NCBI GenBank assembly: GCA_964400515.1
Contig: CAYNTJ010000001.1
Span: 248,001-312,000 of the forward strand
Source of the DNA: JAAYHV01 sp964400515
GTDB taxonomy: Bacteria; Bacillota; Clostridia; Peptostreptococcales; Anaerovoracaceae
DNA length: 64,000 nucleotides
Reading direction: 5' to 3'
Position numbers and translations under genes: made by a program. The notes beneath the pieces are model-generated. The model worked only from the letters and a program-made list of their open reading frames with translations, made no database searches and was not told where the DNA came from. Numbering within the stretch: position 1 is the stretch's first letter; the number at the start of each line of letters is the position of its first letter. Shown here in pieces: positions 25,265 through 32,461 of this stretch.

Positions 25265-26626
25265 TCACATAACTTTATCCAAAACTTTTTTCTTTAATTT
25301 AGTGTAAGGGGGATATCTAAGTGGCAAATCAATAAAAGTAGCTTTGTCGACTATGGCTTTATAATGAGTGAAGGTATCAAAGCTAGCCTTACCGTGATAG
25401 CCTCCCATACCGCTTTCCCCAACTCCTCCAAAGGCCATATTAGAAGTTGCCACATGAATAATCGTATCATTTATGCAGCCTCCTCCAAATTTAATTCTGC
25501 TTATAATTTTTTTCTTCACCGAATCATCTTGGGTAAAAAGATATAAAGCCAAAGGACATGGTCTTTTATTAATCGCGTTAATGGCTTCTTCTATATCCTT
25601 ATACTCTATTAACGGTAGGATTGGACCAAAGATTTCTTCCTTCATGATATCATCATCAAAGGTAACCTTATCCATTAATGTGGGCTCGATAAATCTTGTT
25701 TCCTTATCATTATCTCCGCCAAATACCACCTTATTAAAATCAATAAGAGATAAAACCCTGTCAAAATGTTTATCATTTATTATTCTTGGCAATGATTTAT
25801 AATTCTTATCGTCAAAGAACACTCCCATTATATGTATATATTCATTTATGAAGTCTTCTTTAACTTTTTGGTTTATTAAAACATAGTCGGGAGCTACACA
25901 TGTTTGCCCGGCATTTATTATCTTACCCCATGCAATTCTTTTAGCCGCAAGCTTTATGTTTGCGGTATCGTCTATAATTACCGGGCTCTTTCCTCCAAGC
26001 TCCAGGCTAATTGGGGTTAAATTCTTAGAAGCGCACTCCATTACATACTTACCCACATTAACGCTTCCGGTAAAGAAAATATAATCAAATTTCTCATTTA
26101 ATAGTTCTTTGTTTTCTTCTCTTCCGCCTAAAACAACTTCAACATATTCCTTAGGAAAAACATCATTAATGATTTTTTTTATCATAATACTTGTTTCTTT
26201 AGCATAAGCAGAAGGTTTAATAACTCCGCAGTTTCCCGCAGCCAACGCACCTATTAAAGGTTCTATGGCCAGCTGAAACGGATAGTTCCATGGAGACATT
26301 ATCAATACGACCCCATAGGGCTCGGGATGCACAAAGCTTTTTGAATAAAACTGAGCAATAGGGGTTTTAACCCTTATATCCCTTGACCATTTTCTGATAT
26401 TTTTTAAGACATAATTAATTTCTTCCAGCACTATACCTGTTTCTGTCATTTTACTTTCAAATACATGTTTATTTAAATCTTCTTTAAGGGCTTTATTTAT
26501 TTCAGCATCATATTTTTTTATGACATTTCTCAATTTTTTTAAATATGCTATTCTTTTATCCACGGATAATGTATTACCCTTTAGGTAATATTCCCTTTGT
26601 TTATCGATTATTTCTTTCGTAACCAT
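25265..26626 (-). CDS. Aldehyde dehydrogenase (class 3-like)
   Basis: NAD(P)-dependent ALDH, 453 residues, of the short class that also includes YwdH and fatty-aldehyde dehydrogenases. Visible motifs are SPWNYPFQLAIEPLIGALAA, the KPS motif in GVIKPSA, ELGGKSPVIIDD with the general base Glu, NAGQTCVAPDYVL with catalytic Cys, and EEIFGPILPL. The C-terminus ends in a Lys-rich LKKKVLDKVM, possibly membrane-associating. Probably oxidises medium or long-chain aldehydes (family-based). Confidence 0.92.
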   Translation of the reverse strand: MVTKEIIDKQREYYLKGNTLSVDKRIAYLKKLRNVIKKYDAEINKALKEDLNKHVFESKMTETGIVLEEINYVLKNIRKWSRDIRVKTPIAQFYSKSFVHPEPYGVVLIMSPWNYPFQLAIEPLIGALAAGNCGVIKPSAYAKETSIMIKKIINDVFPKEYVEVVLGGREENKELLNEKFDYIFFTGSVNVGKYVMECASKNLTPISLELGGKSPVIIDDTANIKLAAKRIAWGKIINAGQTCVAPDYVLINQKVKEDFINEYIHIMGVFFDDKNYKSLPRIINDKHFDRVLSLIDFNKVVFGGDNDKETRFIEPTLMDKVTFDDDIMKEEIFGPILPLIEYKDIEEAINAINKRPCPLALYLFTQDDSVKKKIISRIKFGGGCINDTIIHVATSNMAFGGVGESGMGGYHGKASFDTFTHYKAIVDKATFIDLPLRYPPYTKLKKKVLDKVM

Positions 26627-26685
26627 AATAACCCCTTCCTTAGAATTATCACCATTAATAGTATATATATAATATCACAAAACCG

Positions 26686-27375
26686 TTAATAATCCAATAA
26701 TATGCTGCCACCGGCATCCACTGAGAATATTTGATATTCACCGTTAAAATTGGAAACAATATCATTACATATGGCATTTAAAGCATTTATTCTATAGGTA
26801 GTATCCGTATATTTATTACCTTGTATTATTAATATTATATCCCTGGTATCATTATCTATTTTATATAGCTCCGAGTCCCTTGCATCAAGATGCGCCATTA
26901 TTCCGTTATCATCTTTATATATATAATCGCCTTCTAAAGCTTTCTTTTCACCTCCGCCTATGGGATAAAAAATTTCATCTCCCTTTGCAAATGTAAAATA
27001 AATATCCCCTTCTGTTTTTCTCATGTCATGGGCTCCAACAGCTAAGAAATTAGAGATCGTATGGGCATTATATATATCCACCACCCCGTTTACCCTCATT
27101 AAGCTTTTCCGCCTATTTATATTTGAAATCAATGCTTCTGCCGTAGGGGGAAACTTCTTAATGCTTCTTCCGACGGATTTTACCATTTCCCTATATCCTA
27201 AGATAACATCATTGTTTAAGATTTCATCGGAATATGCCAAGGCTTTGTTACCTTGGTCAATAATAAAGCTTTCGGTACGGGGATTTAAAGCTCCCATGTC
27301 TATATCCTTAATAACAGAAAAAACTATAGTCTTTATACCCATATCGTAATAGGCTTTATCAACTGTTAATCTCAT
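26686..27375 (-). CDS. B3/B4 tRNA-editing-domain protein
   Basis: A 229-residue stand-alone B3/B4 domain, the fold that edits mischarged tRNA in phenylalanyl-tRNA synthetase beta. Motifs: PPTAEALISNINRRKSLMR, VNGVVDIYNAHTISNFLAVG, YPIGGGEKKALEGDYIYKD and LIIQGNKYTDTTYRINALNA. Free-standing copies are common in clostridia and may deacylate aminoacyl-tRNA or free substrates; none is firmly assigned. Its start lies inside the end of the EamA gene, so it is translated from the same transcript. Confidence 0.87.
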   Translation of the reverse strand: MRLTVDKAYYDMGIKTIVFSVIKDIDMGALNPRTESFIIDQGNKALAYSDEILNNDVILGYREMVKSVGRSIKKFPPTAEALISNINRRKSLMRVNGVVDIYNAHTISNFLAVGAHDMRKTEGDIYFTFAKGDEIFYPIGGGEKKALEGDYIYKDDNGIMAHLDARDSELYKIDNDTRDIILIIQGNKYTDTTYRINALNAICNDIVSNFNGEYQIFSVDAGGSILLDY

Positions 27376-28225
27376 CTTCTCTCCTCTTCATTATATACAT
27401 AAATACACCCATGGATATGATTATAAAATACCCGATAATGCTGTATAAATCAGGTATCTGTTTAAACAGAACCAACCCAAATATGGCAGCGAATATAACC
27501 TGGCTATACATATAAACGGAAACTTCTTTAGCAGGGGCATAATAATAAGCACTTGTTATAAAGAATTGGCCCAGTGTGGCAAAAATACCGGCCAGTAATA
27601 GTATCGCCCATTGGTTAACTGTCATATTCGAATAATTAAATATTAAAAATGGTATAAGGGCTATGCAGGAAAAGCCTGCAAAAAAGGCCACCGCATATGA
27701 CCTTGGGATATTATATGATCCTATTTTTCTTAGGTAGGCATAGGCAGCTCCCGCTAAAATACCTCCCAAAAGACCTATTAAGGCATCAAGGTATTCCGCG
27801 AACTCAAAGGATGGCTTGATAACAAAAAGACAGCCTATAAAAGCAATTAATATCGAGGCCATTTGATAGGGCTTTACCTTTTCTTTCATTAAAAAATAGC
27901 TGAATATTATTGCAAAAAAAGGATTGGTATTTGTCAGAATATTAGCATCAGCCAAAATCAAATGATCAACTGCGTAAAAATTACATATTACTGCAATCAA
28001 TCCTACCATTGATCTAATTGTCAATGCCTTAAATCCTTTTTTGTCAACCTTATACCTCTTAGCATCCCTTGTATAAAAAAACACCGCAACAAAAAAGGCT
28101 ATCGCATTTCTGAAAAAAGCCTTTTGTATCGTGGGAACATCCCCTGCATAAAACACCATCACAAACATAAGTGCAAATGATATTGATGCCATCAGCATGT
28201 ATATTATCCCCTTGGTTTTATTCAT
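27359..28225 (-). CDS. EamA/DMT-family transporter
   Basis: Ten-helix drug/metabolite transporter, 288 residues, with two EamA repeats. The N-terminus is GIIYMLMASISFALMFVMVFY; the loop RNAIAFFVAVFFYTRDAKRYK and LADANILTNTNPFFAIIFSYF are typical of the RhaT/YdcZ-like branch. It is not close to the other EamA gene at 22429. Middle gene of a DUF3267-EamA-B3/B4 unit with overlaps of 8 and 17 bases. Substrate unknown. Confidence 0.9.
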   Translation of the reverse strand: MNKTKGIIYMLMASISFALMFVMVFYAGDVPTIQKAFFRNAIAFFVAVFFYTRDAKRYKVDKKGFKALTIRSMVGLIAVICNFYAVDHLILADANILTNTNPFFAIIFSYFLMKEKVKPYQMASILIAFIGCLFVIKPSFEFAEYLDALIGLLGGILAGAAYAYLRKIGSYNIPRSYAVAFFAGFSCIALIPFLIFNYSNMTVNQWAILLLAGIFATLGQFFITSAYYYAPAKEVSVYMYSQVIFAAIFGLVLFKQIPDLYSIIGYFIIISMGVFMYIMKRREDEINS

Positions 28226-28793
28226 TTCTTACTCCGTAAAAGTCCATTTTAGCTCCATAATCCCTGCTATATATATCCTTAGGAAGCTTTAATGAAACTA
28301 TGGTAACATAATAATCCCCAATAGCTCCCGATATGTTTAACATCTGAATCAAATAGAATATCCAAAAGATATAACCATCAAGATTTATATATATTAGGTG
28401 CAGTATTACTCCTAATATGACCACAGGAGAAAGGGCAACTATAATATATTGCAGCTTTGGTATGAAATAATCCGTGCCTGTATAAAAAAGACCTTTAGTA
28501 AAACCAAAATATGGCTTTTCTTTAGTGAAAAAATATATAAAAATACCATGTGCCAATTCATGCAAAACTATATATATGGCTCCCAATGCCAAAGTCCAAA
28601 TTGCTGCAAAAATAAATATTTTAGGACTTACACAAAATCTTGTAATGCCTCCGGCTAAGGGTATTGCCAGCACCAGCAATCCCAATATAACGGAAAACAC
28701 GTTAATTAGTATTAAAGTCTTTTTATCATCATCAAAATCTATCTTTTTTATTACCTCATAATTATCCGGTAATTCCTTTACAGGTTTTATCAT
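28218..28793 (-). CDS. DUF3267 putative membrane metalloprotease
   Basis: Integral membrane protein with four or five helices and a zinc-protease-like HELAH motif within LHELAHGIFIYFF. This HExxH on a helix is the hallmark of DUF3267, considered site-2-protease-like. The start is ATG 28793, preceded by GGAGG five bases away; a longer frame from 28829 would add twelve residues without a site. About 191 residues. First gene of the unit with EamA and B3/B4 genes. Proteolysis has not been inferred from anything beyond the motif. Confidence 0.82.
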   Translation of the reverse strand: MIKPVKELPDNYEVIKKIDFDDDKKTLILINVFSVILGLLVLAIPLAGGITRFCVSPKIFIFAAIWTLALGAIYIVLHELAHGIFIYFFTKEKPYFGFTKGLFYTGTDYFIPKLQYIIVALSPVVILGVILHLIYINLDGYIFWIFYLIQMLNISGAIGDYYVTIVSLKLPKDIYSRDYGAKMDFYGVRNE

Positions 28794-28815
28794 ACTTACC
28801 TCCGTAATTTTACTA

Positions 28816-28844
28816 TGGACAAACCACATTAAGTAGTGTATAAT
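28816..28844 (+). promoter_or_regulatory. Promoter for tRNA-Glu
   Basis: TGGACA (28816-28821), 17 bases, TATAAT (28839-28844), ending 29 bases before the tRNA. Good match and at a usual distance for a tRNA gene. Confidence 0.65.
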
Positions 28845-28873
28845 AATTTTCAGCTGATTTCAAGTTACAATAT

Positions 28874-28948
28874 GTCGCCATGGTCAAGTGGTCAAGACGT
28901 AGCCCTCTCACGGCTGAATCAGGGGTTCGACTCCCCTTGGCGATACCA
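28874..28948 (+). tRNA. tRNA-Glu (anticodon CTC), CCA encoded
   Basis: A 75-base cloverleaf. Acceptor GTCGCCA pairs with TGGCGAT (one G-T pair at the end), D-arm GTC/GAC, anticodon loop CTCTCAC with CTC at its centre, T-arm AGGGG TTCGACT CCCCT, discriminator A and a genomic CCA. CTC reads the GAG codon, supplementing the main TTC species. Own promoter upstream and a strong terminator downstream. Its 3' half was used as an integration target: 38 bases from 28911 recur, with two changes, at 30287-30324. Confidence 0.93.
28911..28948 (+). repeat. Left copy of integrative-element direct repeat (3' end of tRNA-Glu)
   Basis: The last 38 bases of the tRNA gene, including half the anticodon stem, the T-arm, acceptor and CCA, match 30287-30324 at 36 positions. 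This is the usual target of tyrosine-recombinase elements. Confidence 0.8.
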
Positions 28949-28955
28949 ATAAATC

Positions 28956-28998
28956 AAAAACCCTGTAGTCTTTGCAAACCCTGACTCACAGGGTTTTT
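28956..28998 (+). terminator. Rho-independent terminator after tRNA-Glu
   Basis: AAAAACCCTGT and ACAGGGTTTTT form a perfect 11-bp stem ending in a run of T, eight bases after the tRNA CCA. Confidence 0.85.
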
Positions 28999-29046
28999 AA
29001 TTTTCTAAATCATTGCCTATTGAGAGACATAAAAAGGGTCTTAAAT

Positions 29047-29093
29047 GGTCTCTCGTGGTCTCTCGTTGATGACTTTTGGTGACGCGCGTCACC
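29047..29093. repeat. Tandem 10-mer and 16-bp perfect palindrome at element end
   Basis: GGTCTCTCGT occurs twice head to tail at 29047-29056 and 29057-29066. Twelve bases further, GGTGACGCGCGTCACC (29078-29093) is a perfect palindrome. Neither is coding. Next to a tRNA attachment site such repeats could be recombinase arm or excisionase sites (inference). Confidence 0.6.
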
Positions 29094-29112
29094 AGCAATC
29101 TTGTTTTTTTGC

Positions 29113-29138
29113 AAAAAAAGACGGCCCGGAGGCCGCCA
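29113..29138 (-). terminator. Terminator for the two small minus-strand genes
   Basis: On the minus strand GGCGGCC and GGCCGTC pair (one wobble) around a short loop, followed by seven T. It ends the transcript of the two genes at 29173-30006. Confidence 0.75.
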
Positions 29139-29172
29139 TCTACATAAATTTTTCATGTCATTATTAAAATAT

Positions 29173-29457
29173 TCAGTATATTTTTTTATTATTTTCTTTA
29201 AATACTTTATTGTAATTTATCGGATACATTAGCATACCAAAAAAGAAATAATGGTAATATGAAATCGAACTTAATAATATCATATAAAAATACACTAGCA
29301 ATAAAACAATCATTAATATCGATCCAGCAATAAAACTTATTAAAACTATTTTTACCATTTTTTGAGTTTTAATGTTTCTATTAACAAGAACACAAAACTG
29401 TTGCCCCATAAATACCCCTGATAAAATCATAGCCATAGTTATTAAAAATACATCCAT
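29173..29457 (-). CDS. Small integral membrane protein, unknown
   Basis: A 94-residue protein with three hydrophobic stretches: residues 3-24 (FLITMAMILSGVFMG), 36-60 (VLISFIAGSILMIVLLLVYFY) and 64-80 (SYYHYFFFGMLMYPI), and a basic tail. AAAGG ribosome site eight bases before ATG 29457. I recognise no family. It follows the secreted-protein gene by 24 bases and both lie between the two halves of the tRNA repeat, so they are probably cargo of that element; a secreted peptide with a small membrane partner recalls bacteriocin/immunity pairs, but nothing proves it. Confidence 0.6.
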   Translation of the reverse strand: MDVFLITMAMILSGVFMGQQFCVLVNRNIKTQKMVKIVLISFIAGSILMIVLLLVYFYMILLSSISYYHYFFFGMLMYPINYNKVFKENNKKIY

Positions 29458-29481
29458 TTTTATGCCTTTCTTTAACTTTTT

Positions 29482-30006
29482 TTAATTGTAGTATGTATAA
29501 TAATATGTTGTAGCTACATAATATTTATATTCAGAATCTAGATACCATTTTTGTTTATACATATGGTATAATGCTGGGGCACTTTTATATCCATACTTAT
29601 ACTGCTTACAATACATTGTTTTAGTGTTGCTTGAATATGCAGTCGCTACCGAGACGGCAGACACTCCTAAAGATAAAAAATAAAAACCGCCAGTAACCAC
29701 GCTCAATCCTGTACCAACAACAACTGCAGATGTGTCCCTTATTAAGTTTTCAAAAGCAATATTGCGATAAGTAGTCCCTTGATAAACTGTATAGTCTGAT
29801 TTTGTACCAATTACTGGTGTTTTCGAACTACTCATCATTTTAGGTGATATTATGATTTCACTTTCTGTTTGCTGTGTTTCATTTAAAGCCATTTCCAAGT
29901 TACTTTTGCTATAATTAGTATCCAATGACTCTGTAGCAGAAACAGTCAACACACTAGTCATACACATAATCACCGCCATTGTAAATGTTAAAATTCATTT
30001 TTTCAT
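29482..30006 (-). pseudogene. Secreted hypothetical protein gene with in-frame stop in signal peptide
   Basis: From a well-placed ATG at 30006 (AAGGAGAAAAGGAAA upstream) the frame reads MKK, then TGA at 29995-29997, then ILTFTMAVIMCMTSVLTVSATES. Ignoring the TGA this is a perfect signal peptide: basic start, hydrophobic core, VSA cleavage site. The mature part of about 145 residues has a Ser/Thr-rich start, a glycine/valine-rich hydrophobic segment (AVVVGTGLSVVTGGFYFLSLG) and a very tyrosine- and lysine-rich end (YYVATTYYYTYY). Reinitiation at the ATG at 29979 would leave a shorter but still hydrophobic signal, so it may remain expressed. No family recognised. Confidence 0.65.
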
Positions 30007-30203
30007 TTTCCTTTTCTCCTTTTAAATTATACACTATAAGTCAACTAATTTACATATGTAATTATATCATGTATTTATGCTATAGAATCGTCTGTTTATT
30101 ACAATTAAGCGACAATTTGTTACATATAACTGTTTATTTAGTCTTTTGTGCATAGAATTAACCTTATTAAAAATATCTCTAACGGGATTGTTTAACTAAA
30201 AAA

Positions 30204-30229
30204 TACCACCGGCCCAAAGGTCCTAGGTA
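30204..30229 (-). terminator. Possible hairpin terminator inside element
   Basis: Minus strand TACCTAGGACC, a short loop and GGGCCGGTGGTA form an imperfect stem followed by TTTTTT. It would stop transcription entering from the right before the secreted-protein gene. Confidence 0.4.
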
Positions 30230-30286
30230 TGTTCTGCGCGGATTCTTATTCTAACTTCACTTGTTTTTTATTAATATACCCTTTAG

Positions 30287-30324
30287 CGGCTGAATCAGGG
30301 GTTCTACTCCCCTTAGCGATACCA
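30287..30324 (+). repeat. Right copy of tRNA-Glu 3' end (att remnant)
   Basis: Matches 28911-28948 at 36 of 38 positions, including the CCA. Changes are TTCTACT for the T-loop TTCGACT and TTAGCG for TTGGCG, so it is no functional tRNA. Weaker similarity extends upstream (ACCCTTTAGCGGC), recalling the anticodon arm with TTC-like bases. Marks the other end of an integrated piece of about 1.4 kb. Confidence 0.8.
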
Positions 30325-30327
30325 AGT

Positions 30328-30366
30328 AAGCACGATGATTTTGATACGAAACCATCGTGCTTTTCT
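30328..30366 (+). terminator. Terminator after the tRNA remnant
   Basis: AAGCACGATG and CATCGTGCTT form a perfect 10-bp stem followed by TTCTT, starting a few bases after the remnant. It may be the terminator of an original second tRNA gene. Confidence 0.7.
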
Positions 30367-30609
30367 TGTGTCTGAAAACTCTTGTAGGATAAGGGCTTTC
30401 TCCACTTTCGCAAATGGAATTAGTTTCATTGTATCAAATTTACTCAAATCAAGTCGAGTGAGAGGGCTCATACCTACTCATTTTTACCACTTAAAAAATC
30501 ACAACAAAATATTCTTTTGAGTTAATTTCATAGTGAGTTTATTAGTTTAATTGTCCTTTTAATCGGATATATAATATGTTATAATCACACCAAAAAGAGG
30601 TGAAGAAAC

Positions 30610-31284
30610 ATGGAATTACTGAAACAAGTTAAGGAAATATTCAAGCAGTCACCTTCTAATTTAGATGAAATCAGGAAAACCCTTAGCATTTGTAATTTTT
30701 CAAAAGAAGAACTCGCAGAACTGGCTATTGATTTTACCGATGATTGTTTTTGTGAATATCATTATGCGCTTGATACCGAAGTTGAATATGTTACTCTTAA
30801 GAACATTCACAGCAATTATATCACTCAAGCGATTTCTCTGTTGTTGGAGTTCGGTCTTGATCCAAATACCATAGTAGACGAAAACAATGTATTATGGAAT
30901 ACTATTTGGATGGATGCCCCCAATACTGCAGCATCCGTTTTAAAATTGCTCCTTGAGAATGGTGGAGATCCCAATCATCTCATTCCTGCCGATAGAGAAA
31001 CATTGTTCGACTATATAACTTTTAAAGTTTCTTATGATGAATACACGCACGAATATTTTCATACTTTCCAATGTTGGCTGTTGTTGATGGCATTCGGTGC
31101 TTGTTGGGGAGATGACGAAATACCAATCACGATGCTTGAGGAAAAATCAGTAGAAATCTTTAAAGAGTTTAAATTATATGATTACGAAATCGAGCCTTTA
31201 CCGCAAGCGCCGGGTAAATACGGCTGTTGGATAATGCACATTTATAACATAGAAACAAAGGAAGAAGTTGCGGTATATCGATGA
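30610..31284 (+). CDS. Ankyrin-like hypothetical protein
   Basis: A 224-residue cytosolic protein with no signal or membrane segment. Two ankyrin-like repeats are visible in the middle: AISLLLEFGLDPNTIVDENN and SVLKLLLENGGDPNHLIPADR, followed by a Trp/Cys-containing region (FQCWLLLMAFGACWGDDE) and a beta-rich end (GKYGCWIMHIYNIETKEE). The acidic composition and genomic island setting fit an immunity protein or partner of a toxin, but no toxin gene adjoins it. GAGGTGAAG ribosome site. A 350-base gap with a terminator follows. Confidence 0.75.
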   Translation: MELLKQVKEIFKQSPSNLDEIRKTLSICNFSKEELAELAIDFTDDCFCEYHYALDTEVEYVTLKNIHSNYITQAISLLLEFGLDPNTIVDENNVLWNTIWMDAPNTAASVLKLLLENGGDPNHLIPADRETLFDYITFKVSYDEYTHEYFHTFQCWLLLMAFGACWGDDEIPITMLEEKSVEIFKEFKLYDYEIEPLPQAPGKYGCWIMHIYNIETKEEVAVYR

Positions 31285-31632
31285 TTTATATCTGCCTTAT
31301 GTGATTCCATTCGCGCGTCGAAGGTTTCACTTTGTATCGTATTGTTTTATTTTTATATATCATGGTTTCACATAATTTTAGACTCTACAAAAACTTTTGA
31401 AGCATATCATTATTGTTAATCTAATTTAATAAAAACACATTTTTGTCTACTCAGACAGAGTGTCTTCAGTCTGAAAGGGTAATCATATCTTTACCCTTTC
31501 GTTTTTAGTTTGTAACATACACAAAAACATGAATTATATTATAATTTAATCATAAAGCACTATTTATAGGACAGTTATCATAGTAGAATAAGGTTGTAAA
31601 ATATACAAAGACTATAAGAGGAGGAACATATT
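31285..31632. other. Gene-free stretch of about 350 bases
   Basis: No reading frame with a ribosome site. It holds a small inverted repeat (TCAGAC/GTCTGA, 31451-31474) and a clear terminator at 31473-31507, then the AT-rich leader of the SWIM-domain gene. Confidence 0.6.
31473..31507 (+). terminator. Terminator
   Basis: GAAAGGGTAA and TTACCCTTTC pair perfectly over 10 bp with an eight-base loop, followed by GTTTTTAG. Probably ends the ankyrin-like transcript or shields the SWIM-domain gene. Confidence 0.8.
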
Positions 31633-32448
31633 ATGGCATATAAAATTGGATTTGCAGCAGAATCATCCGACAGAAAACCCCTAGAATCTACATGTATTGT
31701 GCCGCAGGTAAAAGGCACGCCTAGAAAATCCGTGGTGCAAGTTTCATTCGCTGGCCGCGGTAACACACTAGCATATTACAACGACCAGTTCGACCTGCAT
31801 TGCGGCGATATGGTTTATGTTGACGGCAAATTAAAGGGGCAGTTGGGACGCATCGTAGATGTAAATTACAATTTCAAAATCAAGGTATGCGATTATAAGT
31901 TTGTCATCGCGGTGGTTGATACTACAGTCAATGGTCAATTCTTTATGGCAGGTTCTCATTTCGTAACATTCGACACTGCTGCTTTACCAGCAAAAAAGGC
32001 AGCTACATGGTTTAAGGCACCGAACAAAGAAGATGACGAATTCGTCAGCAGTAGCGATGATACAAAATTCCGTCTGGACACCCCAAAGGAAATGAATATC
32101 ACTGCAGGAATTGCAGAGCGTGGCTACGAATATTATATGAAAAATCATGTTAGATATATCAGCGTCGATGGCACCAAGGGTTATGCTATTGTAGAGGGCA
32201 GTGAAGCATATGAGGTGGAATTTCAATATCGCAAAGGTGAAATCAGCAAATTGATTTGCTCCTGCTTCTGCAGCTACAACTGTAAGCACGAATTTGCGGC
32301 AATGTTGCAATTAAAGGAAACGCTGGAAATAATTGAAAAACAATATGCAGCAAAGTACGAACAGAACGGATACTTCGCTGCAGTAAACAAGAACACGCTA
32401 TTTACCTTTGCCATCGATAACAAGGAAAACGGCAGCTTCACATTATAA
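31633..32448 (+). CDS. SWIM zinc-finger protein
   Basis: A 271-residue protein. Residues 1-110 form a beta-rich domain with GDMVYVDGKLKGQLGRIVDVN, reminiscent of a KOW-like RNA-binding turn. Residues 150-215 contain YISVDGTKGYAIVEGSEAYEVEF and then ICSCFCSYNCKHEFAAML, the CxC...CxH zinc-binding pattern of SWIM domains. GGAGGA ribosome site. Codon choice (GCG, CGC, GAC, GGC frequent) is visibly richer in G and C than neighbours, a sign of recent transfer. It is followed after 13 bases by the CpXC gene, so the two form an operon. Function unknown; SWIM domains bind DNA or proteins. Confidence 0.85.
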   Translation: MAYKIGFAAESSDRKPLESTCIVPQVKGTPRKSVVQVSFAGRGNTLAYYNDQFDLHCGDMVYVDGKLKGQLGRIVDVNYNFKIKVCDYKFVIAVVDTTVNGQFFMAGSHFVTFDTAALPAKKAATWFKAPNKEDDEFVSSSDDTKFRLDTPKEMNITAGIAERGYEYYMKNHVRYISVDGTKGYAIVEGSEAYEVEFQYRKGEISKLICSCFCSYNCKHEFAAMLQLKETLEIIEKQYAAKYEQNGYFAAVNKNTLFTFAIDNKENGSFTL

Positions 32449-32461
32449 GGAGGAATTGTCT

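Noticed and set aside
30313..30471. Minus-strand 52-codon frame MSPLTRLDLSKFDTMKLIPF ending in the tRNA remnant
   Set aside because: No properly spaced ribosome site, and its 3' part is the terminator hairpin and the tRNA-derived repeat, so it is more likely noncoding.
31984..32310. Minus-strand frame opposite the SWIM gene
   Set aside because: Antisense shadow; the plus-strand gene has a ribosome site and a zinc motif.
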